A DNA stretch of 64,000 bases from NCBI GenBank assembly GCA_018697195.1, contig CM031866.1, positions 10,802,697 through 10,866,696 on the forward strand, given 5' to 3'. Position 1 is the first letter of the stretch; each line of letters starts with the position of its first letter. Shown piece after piece: positions 25,476 to 38,800 of the stretch. Origin of the DNA: Certhia americana. Lineage: Eukaryota > Chordata > Aves > Passeriformes > Certhiidae. Made by a program: the position numbers and the translations under genes. The notes beneath the pieces are model-generated. The model did no database searches. It was not told the DNA's origin and saw nothing but the letters and a program-made list of their open reading frames with translations.

Positions 25476-28400
25476 TGAGACCAAATGGAATCATTACAAA
25501 GCACCAAGTAATTTCAAAGCAGCAGGCACTGTCAGCAACTCACAGGCAAAGCTGTAGCCTGTGCCACCAGATGATTTAAGTACCCACCTGGCCTTGGACT
25601 TACCTGACACTGCTGTGAGTAGCACAGCTGGATGCTGCAATGACTGCATGCACTGCTGGGCAAACAATAAGCAAAACTTTGTGCAAATCTCCTGAAAACC
25701 CGGATCTCCTTGGATATTCTTGCTGATTCATTCTGTCTCTGAGCTATCCAGACAGCCCAGTGAGTCCTTCATAGGAGCAGCCTGAGGTGCCTCAGCCAGT
25801 GTCTCTGGGGATTGCTGCTGTTCCAGCACTGGCTGTGTGCAGGTTGGCGTCCCTGCTGACTTCTCAGCATGCAGGATCATGCTGCTTCTCCTTGGAAACT
25901 GTTTTCCAATGTGCAAATATTTAAAGTAACTTGTTATGACTTGTTCATTTAATTATGGAGTCAGTTTGAAAGCTTCAGAAGAGTGAAGGGAAATAATATT
26001 TTTAATTGGATTTTCTCATTGATACAGAAATAGAATAGGAAATATCTAGAAAATATTAAGTACAGCTGTCTCATTTCAATGAAAAATGTATATGAAATGA
26101 AAGCAAATGCATTTTTTTTAAATGTCATCACATATCTTTGTTTAAACCTTTAGTCCTTCTCATCATGGAAATGATCTTTCAAACCCCATGAATCTCTAGT
26201 GCTGGAAGGGACCCCAGCTCTTGGCAGGTGGCATAACCACTTATGTTCCTGCTGGCTGGATTTGTCACAGCTGCTGAGTGCTTCTGTCTGCTCATGACAA
26301 TCAAACTTCCATTTCCCTTCTGTCAGGCACTCTAGTTTTTTCCACAAATGCATATGAGATCAGTACTCTGCAAAAAAGGAGGGCAAGTTCAGTGTGAAGT
26401 AACCAGGCACTTTCAGTGAAAGTGCTCTTGACTTTACTCCAGGCTCAGAAGAGATGCCATAAACTTCCCTGTGGTGCATTTAAGATGTCACAGTTTCACC
26501 TGGATCAACCAGCACATTTGGAGTGTGAAGGCAGAGAGAGCTTAACTGGAGCTTTCAGCAGCAGCCACAGAGCAATTGGTTCTGCAGAACAAAATTTTAG
26601 CCCTCTTTTGAGGGCTTGTTCTTATTTTCAAGTGAGTTAACACATTAATGACACTTTTTTTTTCTTCTTTTGTTTCCCTCAAGCAGCCCAAAAGCATGCA
26701 GGAAAAAAATACAGGGATGCAATAAAGTGACTGTGCTGCCTGACACTGCCACCAGCCAAAGGGTGGGGGGAATCTCCACAGCAGCTCCTGCCAATGGCTC
26801 TGTTTTCCTCTCCTGAATGCAGTGTCCCGTGAACTGTTCTAACACAAAACCACATTAGATCTCTAAGCAATCTGGTTCATGTGGGTGATGAACACCAGAG
26901 TGTGCAGGGCGCCAACATTGCTGAGCACAAACTAACCATGAGTGCCAACACCCCGGTTCACCAGACATTGGGCACAATGACCTCCTTCTCCACCATCATC
27001 TGAAAGCTTTTAAAGCCAGTCTGGATGAATGATGAGTAAACAACCTTTTCATGGACAAGTGGCTGAATTAATGCAAGATTCTCAGGCCTGGGGAATTCTT
27101 TAGTGTTCACCAACAGAGATTGAGATCTAAGCAGATTTAGGTGACCTGCATCTGTGGTGACAGCTGAGAAATAAACAATTCTGCAGCTAGGAAGTGTTGC
27201 TTCCAGATTCTCCTCAATTTATTTTCAATGCAGCCATTACCAGAAAAGACTGACTGTGAAACAATACAAGCAATTGCTTTGTCTGACTACCTTGTTTTCT
27301 CCTCCTTTGCTCTTTGCATGAGTGTACCTAATGTCAGACTCAATAAAGTCAGGCAGCTGGCTATTAGAAACAAACAGACCCTCATTAAGGGAGGCCCCTT
27401 GTGCTGCTTTTGTTTGTGCTCATCTGCTTTATGGGAATAGACAAGAAAAGCATGAATATTTAAAGCACTTTGCTGTGGCTGGGAACCAGCTGAACACAAT
27501 TTTGCTGGTGTTTTGCCCCTCTGCCACCTCCTCCAAAAGGAAGCCTCAAAGGCTGTTGACCACTCTGCTCCAGACAGAAGTACACTTGCTATGGTCAAAC
27601 AGATTATTGAGTTTAATGTGCAAATGCTGCCCTCTGTTAAAATATCCAAACCGTTGATTTGAGAACTGCATAGTTTCCTGGTTCCTGTCCAACAGCCCCA
27701 TCCCTAGTGCAGTACTTGCCCTGTGGTTCCTCTCTGTGCTCTCCTTGAGCTGCATTTGGGTGCCAGCCTGCTGCAGGTTTGGCAGCAGTTTGTGCTGGGC
27801 AGAGAGCACAGAGCTCCTGGCTGTGGCTAGAGAAATACACCAGCCAACAGATCACAGCTCCTGCAGTAGGGCACAACATTTAGTCAGCTTGCACCGCATT
27901 CTTTGATGTTGCATTAAAACTCCCTAGAGTCTCTGTTTCATTCAAAATTGAGATTTTACTTTTGGATAGATGCATCAAAGGAACACAAGCAAGGGACCTT
28001 CAGCATGGCAGAAGAGGGGGATGGATGGGCAGTGGGAAATGCAGCTTCCTGCAGTTCCAGCTGTCATTCCACATCTTATTAACAGGGAAATGACCTGGCA
28101 TTCCTTGTAGAATGTGAAGCACTGGGGTTTGCGTTGATGTTCCTCAGTCTTGGGAGAGGATTGAACTGATTGGAACAGGAAAGATGTAAAGATGCATGCT
28201 CAGAGACTAAGAATAGTACCAATCCTCTTTTTTTAAAGTCATTATTTTTCAACTATATATGAAAGTTCCATTCTGAAAAAAGTGAGTGCAAGGGAAGAAG
28301 CTGATTCTTAAAATAAAGGTGCAGAGTGATAAGGTGGGATACAGTATCTGTGTTATTTGGCATATACTGCATTGATATTCAAAATCCCAAAGGAATTGAA

Positions 28401-29264
28401 CACAACCCCTGTAATGAAAGGGATGCAGGACCAAAACCGGTCTTTTTGTAAAAGCTATGAATTATGAGAAATAAAACCCTATGTGGGAGATAGGAAATGG
28501 AGTGCATGACCTCATGAGCTTCTCTGCAGCTGTATTCTCTGATTCCCTTATGACTGAGGATCTGGGAATTGTGCTGCATAGTTTCCATGAGCACTTCTCT
28601 GATTTAGGCTCTGCAAATCCCAGCAGAACCTAAACCCAGCGTACCTCCTCTTCTTTCAGTATGAGATTTCCTCATTTTCTTGAAGAGTCTCATCCACGTA
28701 TTTACAATGAGATGAAAAGAAGAAAGATACTGTGAGATTTCAGCGTTAAAGTATTGACATAAGTAAAAAACAGTCCTGAAATTGGTAGAGAAGATGTTTT
28801 GTTTCTCTGTGGGTTAACTGTTAAATTCTCTGGGATTGTGGAGAGCAAATTGTCTGTGGGGAGATGGCATTTCCTTTTCAATTGTCCTTATGCACTGTGC
28901 AGTTGTGTGTATTTGGCAGTTCTTTTATCATGCAGCACAGGTTCTAAGGGCTACTTTAACCATGTCATTAACTCAGTCCATGCCTTTAGTCACTCCGCAA
29001 TGTGCTGGAGTCCCTTGAACCTTAGAGCTGGGGATAATGTGAAAGAAATTGGTGTGTCTTGGTGTCAGATTCTAATGAGGGGCCATATGGAAATTACTGA
29101 GACACTGTGGAGAACAGAGGGCAGGAAATACACGTCTGTCCACCTGGGAAGAGAAGGTGAAATCCAGGAGAGTGAAAGCTGCAAGAGCCGCAGTGGAGAA
29201 ACCGGTTTAATCTGATATCAGAGCACCAAGAGGGGCTTGATTCAAGTCACAAACCCATGAAAAA

Positions 29265-32200
29265 TTGCAAAACCCAAATCCTTCGTGAAGGTTTATTTAG
29301 AAAAACCACGATGCTGGGGAGTCACTGTTACATAGCGTGGTAATTCTCTTCCTCTTGAGCAATATGCACCACACTGTGCGCATGCAATTACTTTTATTCC
29401 AGAGATAACATTTAAACATGTACATGTATGGTCCTCGGTGCACGCTACACTTCACATGGATGTTAGGACACGCACAAAGTTGAGCTTTTCCATGAAAAAA
29501 CTGTATAAAAAATACAAACCAAACTGAAGCAGTCAACACGAGAAGCAATGTGCAAAAATAGACAAAGTTACTCCTGAATGTTTGTTTAAGAAAAAAGAAC
29601 TCTTCTGTCCCTGTTCCCATTCAGCATTGACAATGCAAGATGTTGTCTGAAAGTAGGATATGAAATAAGTTGTAACATCCTGCCCCCCTTCATGTTAGTT
29701 GCAGAGATATTTAACCAGCTAAATAATCCTGTATTAGTATGAAAATCTGCCTCCCAGCATCACCACTGTGTGCTGTTATTGCATCCAACAGATCTTTGTA
29801 TTGTTGCAAGTCTGACCTGTAACACCCAAGGCTGGTGGAGTACGCAGAAGAGGCAGGACAAAGACATCCGTGGTCACTGAGCCCCCTGGCAGGGGCTGGC
29901 AGCAGCTGCCTGGAGAAGGCAGGCAGGGATTGGGAGCTGTGCTCACACATGCTGGGAGGAGCTGGACTCCCAGGTCCCAGCCATGGGATGCACAGCTCTG
30001 GCCCTGTCTGCTCGCTCATGGTGGGGCTGGTGTTTGAGATGATCCCTCCAGGGCGAGGCTCCTCCCTGCAGAGGAACCGTGGCTGTGCAGAGGGCATGGC
30101 AGATGAGGGATGGAGAGCCCACAGGGCTTTCCCCAGCCAGGTACCTTGGCCCGTGTTGCAAACTGGGGCTGCAGGGAGCCACCTGACTGTGTAACCACGT
30201 GTGTGGCTCTGAGCAAAGCTCTACAGGACATGCTGCAGACACCACGAAGCAGTCAGGCCACCCCATCCTTGTGAAACTGCTGCATGCAAATACCAACACG
30301 GTCAATGGCAATTAAGACTAGAAATGGATTGCACTTGTTTCCCTTAAACACAGATACGTACCACTCTTAAAATAAAAACAGCCATTTAAAACTCTTCAAA
30401 GAATTGATTGATAATTGGGATGCCCTTGGTTGCATCAAAGGAAAAGAACAAGAAATTAGGGGCAGTGTGATTCCTATCACTGAAGGCTATCAGTAACATA
30501 ATCTTTAGGCTCTGTGGATGAGGATTCTTCCCATCCATGAAACTTCGGGGTGCAAAGCCCAGTATTCCCCTTGTAATCAAAATGTTTTTTAAGGATTCCA
30601 TTTAAGCCCATGCAGAGTTATGACTGTATTACAGAACTTGTAATTTTTTTTAAAATGGGATATCAAATTTTATCACACCAAATCCTGCATGGAAGCTGGG
30701 AAAACCATAGCAAGGCTCTGCTGTGTGTTTTGTTTTTTACTTGCAAACCAAATGTTTTGGTTTATTCTGAGGAAGGAAGGAAGGAAGTGGAAATTGTAGA
30801 GACTGGGAGCTCTCAGGGAAGTAAACAGTGGCTACTGCACTTTATATCCCAGCTCAGCAGATCACTTTAGCCAAGTATTTTAAGTGGGATTTCAGTGATT
30901 GTTATTCACTTTGGACCCCACTACAAAGACCAGTATCCAACAGGAAAAGCGTTGCCTTGGACCTACTAATTTTTGTTATAAAAGGCACAGAGGGAGGGTT
31001 CATCCTGTTAGCTCACACCCCAGCAAGATGAAAACATCTCTCAGGGAAATGTGCCAAGCATCCCCCGAGGGCTCTGGGGCTCCCCAGGTCTCTGAGCTCT
31101 GGATGCTCAGCTGCACAGTGCCCCACTGCAGTGCCTGCTGCCTCAGGAGCATCCTGCAGTGCCTGTGGTGTCCAGCAGTACCCCAAGCAAGCTGTGCTTC
31201 ATCCCCGCTCTCAGAGATATGAGGTCCTACTCTCGGTGTGCCCCAGGTAACAGCGCTGGCTGCAGGAGCATTTCTGCAGCTCTCTGAAAGCCTGAGGGGT
31301 GTGACACACCTGACCTGAGCGTCCTTCACTCTCACAGCATGTGCTCTGGTCACCGAAATCAACCTCTGGCTGTTAGCCAGCTCTTGGCAGTGATACAACT
31401 GTGCTAGAGAGTACTTTTAGATGGTAAAATACACAAAATGAAACAGAATTCTTATAGAATTCTGACTGAATTCTGAAATAGAAATCAGACTGAATTCTTA
31501 CTGAAATTTCGATGCTGTTGGGCATTGGGGTTAGCTGCTGCCTCATGAGTGTTTTCCACTGGATTAAGATAATGTCCAGCATGTAAGTTAAGGCCATGAT
31601 TTAGCAAAGCATTTGTGCATGTGCTTAAATCTGCCCTTATTCAGATAAACACTGGCACGAATACTCACGTGCCTTGTGATATAGGGACAAACCTCAACTG
31701 CAGCATATAAATATCAGTTATGTAGCTGTCAAAACTACCCCTTTAGTGTCTTTTCCTTGTAGCACAGTGGCTCTCCTGGATTAAGTATTTAATTAATCTT
31801 CATCTAAAAGGTCCTGAGAACAATCCTATAATGCTAACAAATGTACATAAATACCAGAACTAAAAAAAGTCAAACTCATGGCTCAAAGCAAAAAAAAAAT
31901 ATTGCTCAGAATACTTGTTTAGGTTAAGATCACTATCTGTAAACTGTGCATTCTAGTAGCAAACAAAAACTTGTTGGCCTAGGAAAAAACCCCCAAACAT
32001 TCAATGTCTATAGGATTGGCAGCACTAATATTACTTTACAATGTGGAGTAAGAATAAAAAACATCAGTGTAACATTGCAAAATGATCCACCTAACCTAAG
32101 CTTATGTAAACAAGTACGCTTTGACAATGTTTGTACGTCTAGGCGTGATCCTGCACTGGGAGCTGGATGGGTGGAGACCCAACAAGGGTGACAGGTGCTG

Positions 32201-32774
32201 TTCCAAGGTGGCTCCAGCTGCCCAAATCCCACTGCAGGAGAGAGGCTCAGGGGTGTGAACCTGCAAACCTGTACTGGCATCACTACTTCTACTCCTGGGA
32301 GCAGCCCATTGCAGGATTCAGTTCAGCAGGACTATACACATAAGTAAGGATTATTCACAAACATAAGGCATTGCAGAACTTGGCCCTAAAATTTCTACTT
32401 TCAGCAGAGAATCCCTTATCCATATACAAGATCGTATTTATATATATATATCAAAAAGTGTCTAAAATAAGGGTCAGAGTCACTATATGTTATGCTCAGT
32501 AACACAGTTAAGATGCTGCATATTGGCTTCAGATACTGCAAACCATTTTCTTCAATAAAATCAAACCAACTATGAACCTTTCCAATAAGAATTAAATTAA
32601 CCGTGAAAATTGAAAATGAACAGGCTGTGTTTTCAAGGTTAAAAGGAGACATTTACAGAAATCAGCAACTCCCACTGTAATCGTTTTCCAGGGCCTTCCC
32701 TTCTGAGCAGTGAGCTCTCTGAGACTGCAGTTGGTGGTGGCCTCCAGTCCTGCCTGGTGTCCTCGAGGCTGTGG
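29265..32774 (-). other. TMOD2: Probable TMOD2 3' UTR
   Basis: The 3.5 kb downstream of the TMOD2 stop codon carries no gene and ends at a canonical minus-strand AATAAA (29297-29292). Long 3' UTRs are usual for this gene in mammals. It includes GC-richer blocks at about 29830-30200 and 31030-31330. The extent is inferred, not shown. Confidence 0.45.
29292..29297 (-). terminator. TMOD2: Candidate TMOD2 polyadenylation signal
   Basis: Minus-strand AATAAA (plus TTTATT), followed about 40 to 55 bases downstream by the GT-rich ATGGGTTTGTGACTTG. It is the most canonical signal I found below the TMOD2 stop, though other sites could be used. Confidence 0.4.
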
Positions 32775-32809
32775 CTACTGCCTCTCCCCTTCCACCCGCT
32801 TCTTCCGAA
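32775..32809 (-). CDS. TMOD2: TMOD2 exon 10 (terminal coding exon)
   Basis: 35 coding bases completing a Val codon and encoding [10 protein letters not shown], then TAG at 32777-32775. The acceptor is TGGTGCAG. The basic tail RKKRVE is family-typical and confirms the end of the gene; the exon is too short to appear as an open frame on its own. Confidence 0.92.
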
Positions 32810-35800
32810 CTGCACCAGAAAACAAGGAAAAGAAAACAAGGAAAGGGAGTCATTACTGCCTTCCTGAGAGCACCGGGCTTAGCTCACAGACACCCCCTTC
32901 CCAGTAACATGAAACCAGCACAGAAGGGAGGAGCTCCTGAGAAATGCTCAGAAGAATTATGCCCACAAATACCATAATTAACAGATCATAATGCCCAACA
33001 AAACAATTGTGCCTAAACTGCAATTTTTGTAGCGCAGAATGTAGAATTTAACCAAGTGTTCATATCAATACATTTGCCACAAAAATCACATTCTGAGCTA
33101 AAGGTTTTAGATGATAAAGAAATCACCACTTCCTGCACTTCCTTCCAGTGATTCCATTTAGATTTTTATTGCAGTTTTATTGTTCTTTTAAAAGCCACTG
33201 TGTTCCAGCTGAATTGACACTTGTCTGCTCTAGTCTGCATGGCAGTGCTCTGGATTATTGAAGCTTTAGGCATCAAAAATTAATAACTTCTGTAATTGCA
33301 CAGTGTATACTATAGGTAAGCAATAACCATATTTTTTAGAAAATAATTTGAAGTACTCTTAGGTATGGATATCAGTGAATATTGGCAAAAAAATGTCAAA
33401 TTGGACCTTCAATTACCTGTTTAAACTTCACATGATCTGACTGCATCAGCCATCTGCTAGTCAGTTAATTGACTCTGGTTTTTCACTGGAAACCACATAG
33501 GTTGAAGTTGCCATTTAGCAAAGCAGAGTGGTAAACCTTGTGTTATGGGCAGGATTATTTTGACAAGCAGTCCCATGTGAATTTTTGCAGCTCTTAAGAT
33601 ACATTATACCTGCTATAGAGCAGATTTAGTTGGGCGGCATTTGCTACTCCACATTCTAATAAAATGCATTGAATCTTTTCTAACCTGGCCAGACGAGATT
33701 TGTGAGGTTCTCCTGTTTGTGTAATACAAAATTTAGTGTTTTGTCAAAATGTCATGTCCTGTTTCTGGTATTGAATGGCTGAAACACAGGACAAGCAGTA
33801 GAACTTGATGAATGAATGCTTTTCACCACAGAAAGTCAATAATAACAATATATTGCTAAACATCCCATTACTTTACTAAGAGGAGGTTTTTTCATTGTGC
33901 CTTTTTGGCAAACAGACCACATGATTCCAAAGCCTGCAGTGCAGCATCAATCATTTGTGTCTGCTTTTGTTGCTCCTTCATTTATTTTATTTTATTGAAT
34001 TTCTTTAGGAATTCTGTCCTACAAAATCTTGAACAAAACCAAACAACACAAACACAAGAAAATGAAGATTAGGATGTAAGTCTAAAGGCAAGTGGTAAAA
34101 TAATTGGAAAAAAGGGGTTTTCTCTCTTTGTAGATGGAATATTTCAAATACCCTTCTGGGGCACTGATAGTTTAAGGAAAAATAGTATATAGTTGGAATG
34201 CTTAGCTATTGTTAAAGTTAAAATTTCAAAACCCCAGAAGTATGTATGAAAGAAAAAGGTTTTAGCTTAATTTTTATCTTAGTTTCCAGAGAGAAACCCA
34301 AGCTGAAACCCACAAAGACATCATGGTTTGATACCCTAGTCTGAAGCAGATTTGATTAAAAATACAAAGTTGGGGGGTTTTTCCCCCTTCTCACTCTAAA
34401 CTTCTTCTGCCCAGTCATCTCCTTCATGTTCTATGTACTGAGCACATAGGGCAGAGCATGTCACACTCAGGTGACACTGACAGGGTTTTATTGTCTTTGC
34501 CTGCACTTGGTCACACAGGCAGGAGGGTCTGGTTTGCTCCCTTGGCTGGGCAGGCCTGGTCATCATGGGCTGGACAACAAAGTCAGGACTTCAGTGTCCT
34601 CTGAAAAAACAGGATGGGTTTGACTCTTTATTTACTAGCCAGAACAGCTGATAGAGCAGTGAAAAATTTAGGACACACCATGGAAAAGGCTGAAATAACT
34701 CCTCTTCCCAGAAGGAGCAGGACAAAAATAGTGGCTCCTAGTCACAGCAAGATCTTTGCTACTTTCTACTCTAGAGCCCAGGGAGCTTTGCATCTCCCCT
34801 CACACAGAGCAGCCTGAATGTTGTAGTCAAAATTCCATCTGAATATACAGACAGGGAGAGTTGTGCCTGGAAAGGACAGGGTTTGGCTCACACAAAGAAA
34901 TGATGAGTAAATGTAGTGGCATCTTACCCAGATCGTTGTTTTTCGTGATAGCTGCTGCTACCCTGGTTCTTGGACCTTGTTTTGTGAACTGGTATCCAAA
35001 CTTGAGAATCCTGGAGTTCTCCTCCAGCATCTTGGCAATCTCCATCTCTACAGCTGTCCCAAGCTGCTGCCTCTGTTGTTGATGTAGTGAAGTGTCCCCA
35101 AAAGAAAAAGGAACATTTGTTTTCTTATGAGAGAGAAGTAAGTGGTTGTACTTAACTACTGGGCTGCAAACTCCAAAGAGAATTCCATCCCTGGAGATTT
35201 TGCCCTGGTTTTGGATATGGCTCTAAGTAGTTTTATTGAGAAGTTTTCCACTCTTTGGTTGGAAAACTTTGCATGGGGACATGAGCTGCAGAATGACTGA
35301 GCCACAGAGGCTCTTGGCTCTTCCAGAGTCCCCTTAATAGAACCCTCTGGGAAACCACATAAAAGAGAAACAAAAGGGAACTTCCCCAATGGTTGCTCTT
35401 TACCTGGTTGTCAATTTTAATCTCTGTTAGGGATTCATTCTTTTTCAGTGCATCAATCAGTGCCAAAATCCCTGCTCCAGTGATGAAGTTGGATTCTACA
35501 TTCAGACTCTTCAGTGTTTTATTCACTTTCAACATATCTGCAAATGCCTGAAGGGTCAAAAAGAGGGAACATGAGAAAACACCTTGAAAGTTTCAGGGAA
35601 TAACAGGGAATCTGCAAAACATAGTTTAGTGCCAACAAGAAATAAAACATAAATATGCTTAGAAGAACATAGAGGTAGATCAGAAGAGATTATATTTCTG
35701 CTTTGCATAGCCATAGGGAATTCCTGCAAGAGAAAATAAAGAATGTATCCTACAGCAGACATGGACCTACTTAATTTTTGTTGTGTTTTTTTTTCTTTTT

Positions 35801-38800
35801 CCCAGTAATGTTAAAACTTACAATAGCTACGGGGTCATTGCTTCGAGTAGCTGCAAGGCTGAATGTCTTCACATGTGTGTTGGTTTCCAGAGCTTTTGCA
35901 AATTCTTTCAGTGTCGGAATAGGAATATTCTAGAGTAAGAAGACAAATCCAGTAATTAGGACAGCCAGTCACACTGCTGATTTTAATTATTATGAAACTG
36001 ATTGATGAATGACCTCAGTCTATGCAAGTGGCACATGCCTGATGCTTTCAGGAGCATGTCAGAATGGACAGAGCACACTCTGGGCGTGTGGCCCCAGAGG
36101 CTCACACTGCCTGGAACTGGGTCAGGCCAAGCCAGCACGTGACCATCTCTGAGCTACTTTCCTATCCCTCTGCCAGTTGTTCACTCTCCACATGCCAGCT
36201 CCTCCTCCAGTTGCCTGTGTGGGCTAATTGAATTTGGCCAGTGATGTTTATATAGTACCCCTGAGATATCCTTCCTTTACAATCTGCTGAGAAAGGCAGC
36301 CAAAGGGAGTCACCCCTTGGGCTTTTAGTCAGCATTTAATTCAGTATCAGGAATTGAGGACCTTGGAGCCTCTACAACAGTCCTTTCCCCACCCCTTCCC
36401 TGAGTGTCCTGCTTTTTCTGAACACTAAAGAGAGAGAAAATTTGAAGGTAAAAGGCATGGGCTTTGGAAGTATTTGAATAAATGCTCCTATGATGACATG
36501 GACAAAACCACAGCATCTACCTTTATGTTGTTGAGATTAATTTCTGTGAGACTAGGATCATTTGCTTTTATCCTTTGTAAACTTGCTTCCACATTGGTCG
36601 GATTAGGTGGCTCCTCAAAGATGGGCTTGACCTTTTCACCTTTCACCACATCTGCAACACAAATTCTCATGAAATGTCAACCAAGGAACAGACATCATCA
36701 CTCTGACTGCTCCATTCCCATTTAGGTTTGTACTGCTGCAATCCAGGAAGGCTTTATGAGAATCACAAAACCTGCAAGCAGGAGTATTATCCCCATTATC
36801 CCTGCCATGCCCTTTGCACCCTCTGTGCACCCAGAGCTGTCACTGGAGGCTGTGGTCACAGAGGCTGGGCAGCATCATCGTGGGCAAATTCCTCCTTTAT
36901 ACACAAAATCCCTGTACAATTAATTGGAGCCAAAACAGCTTTGAAGATTATTGTTTGGGATGTGATATAATGCAAGGGCTGCTTTGTACTTTGTCTAATA
37001 TCTGTAAAGAAAGGTGTGCTCAGAACTTGCCCATTACAGTAGTGAGAAAATGTCCCTGCACCTATGAATAAACGGTGCTACATTAAGCAACACGAGCAGG
37101 AGGCCCCTCTGTTTCCTCCTCTCAGCTGATACTATCAGCTTTACTATAAATTCAATTAGCTCTTGTAAAATTGCAACATCTGCACTTTCTAAATAATAAA
37201 ACTATCAAAGCATGAAAAGTAAGTCTGTCTGCCAGAACCAAGATTTATGAAATCTTTGAGTAGTCATGTTCCAAAGAACTATGGTATTTAGTGCTGGAAG
37301 CTATGAACTATAAATATTCTCAAAGATGCATAAAAATCATAGCTTAGAACACAATTAGTACTTCTAATTCCCACATATATAGTTGTGGAGATTAATTTAT
37401 TTACACTCAAGCCACTAGAAGCAAGAAAGGAATATATTGCTGACCACAAGTACATTTGGATCCTATTATTTTATGCTGCAGATGGGGAGAGATTTTGAAG
37501 ACTTGGGCCCAAGTCTCAGCGTAATACACATTGCTGTTCATTGCAATGAGTAAAAGTTCATGCCATATCATGGGCCAAAAGAAAATCACATCTTTTTTTA
37601 AAACCCATACTCACAGGAGAGATGGTCACAGACAAATCACAAGCTGGTTTTCACTCTGCTCACTTTGATGCCAAACCTTTTATTTTACTAATTCCCTGAG
37701 AGTCCTCACATATCCCTGAATAACATTTCAGCCTTCCTAGGGAGCTGGGAATTGAAAATTATGTTTAGAGATTTCACCTTGGATACAAGGATAGAAAGTA
37801 AACAAAAAAAAGCAAAGCATTTTTTGCACTTGTGGCAACACCCTGCCAGACTGGGAGCAGGGGAGACACAAGCACCCAGTCCTCAGGTTAGACATCACAG
37901 TGTACTCAGTCTAGAGTTAGGAGGAATTTTCATTTTCTAGTTCTTGTTGCTTCCCATGAGTTTTTCTTGTTTCTTTAATCATCGTCCTGTTTTCCCTCAT
38001 TGATGAGCAAATTTTTACTGAAGCATTTCACTTGGCTAAGGAAAGGTATTGCTTTTGGACCAAAGAACACAGCGATGTGACGGTGATTTTCTGGTTCATA
38101 GGTCTGTGATTGGAGCATAGTTTAGCTGACTCACATAGCTGACTTTTTGACTCAGTACAACAAAAATATTCTGAAATCTATGAGGATTAGTAATGCATGC
38201 AGTTGCCTGTTATGAGATAGATGGCAGCTCACATAGGGCCCCACTGGGGAGGCTTGCAGAGCAGCTTTATCCTGAGAATAATGAAGTGACACAGTGTCCT
38301 GTCTACTTTCCCACCTCCCCTTTAGCAATGGAAGATGGAAAGGAAAGTCCTTGGTAAAGATAGCTGCTGTTCTCATGGCCTTAAAAGAAGAAAACATTTT
38401 TTAGTACTGTTTCCCTAGGAAATGGCATTCCACAGTTTTGTCTTAAAAAGTAAAGTTTAGCCTATTTGATATCCCAGGGCCTGGAGGTGACAAGCTCTGG
38501 ATCAAGGCTTGGCAGTTCTCAAGAAAAGCCTGTAACCCAGAGGCACCCATTTCTCCCTCCATCCAGCCTCCTGTGGGTTGCTGAGCTAAGATCTAATCCA
38601 CCAAAGGTCTGTTTATTTAGTGCAAACATTTATGGATTTGTTTATGGTAACTACAGCTGTTTCTCTTGTGGGATTTCCAGAATGATTTGTTTCCATGTCC
38701 CTAGGGAACCGCAGGAGAGGCACTGTTCACACACACTGCCACGGGAGCCAGGTGGAGTGGGACAGCAGAGAGAGTAGCTGGGCAGGACCACATCCAGGCA

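Larger units (their letters stand above)
12589..29262. other. Intergenic region between LYSMD2 upstream flank and TMOD2 3' end
   Basis: About 16.7 kb of moderately AT-rich sequence. All open frames are short and none belongs to a family I recognise. Only old repeat fragments (24664-24715, 25428-25475) and an unassigned 115-codon frame (24907-25251) stand out. No RNA gene seen. Confidence 0.55.

Noticed and set aside
35233..35403. In-frame extension of TMOD2 exon 8 as an alternative C-terminus
   Set aside because: It lies beyond a canonical CCAG|GTAAAG donor and its sequence is not tropomodulin-like; chance read-through of intron 8.
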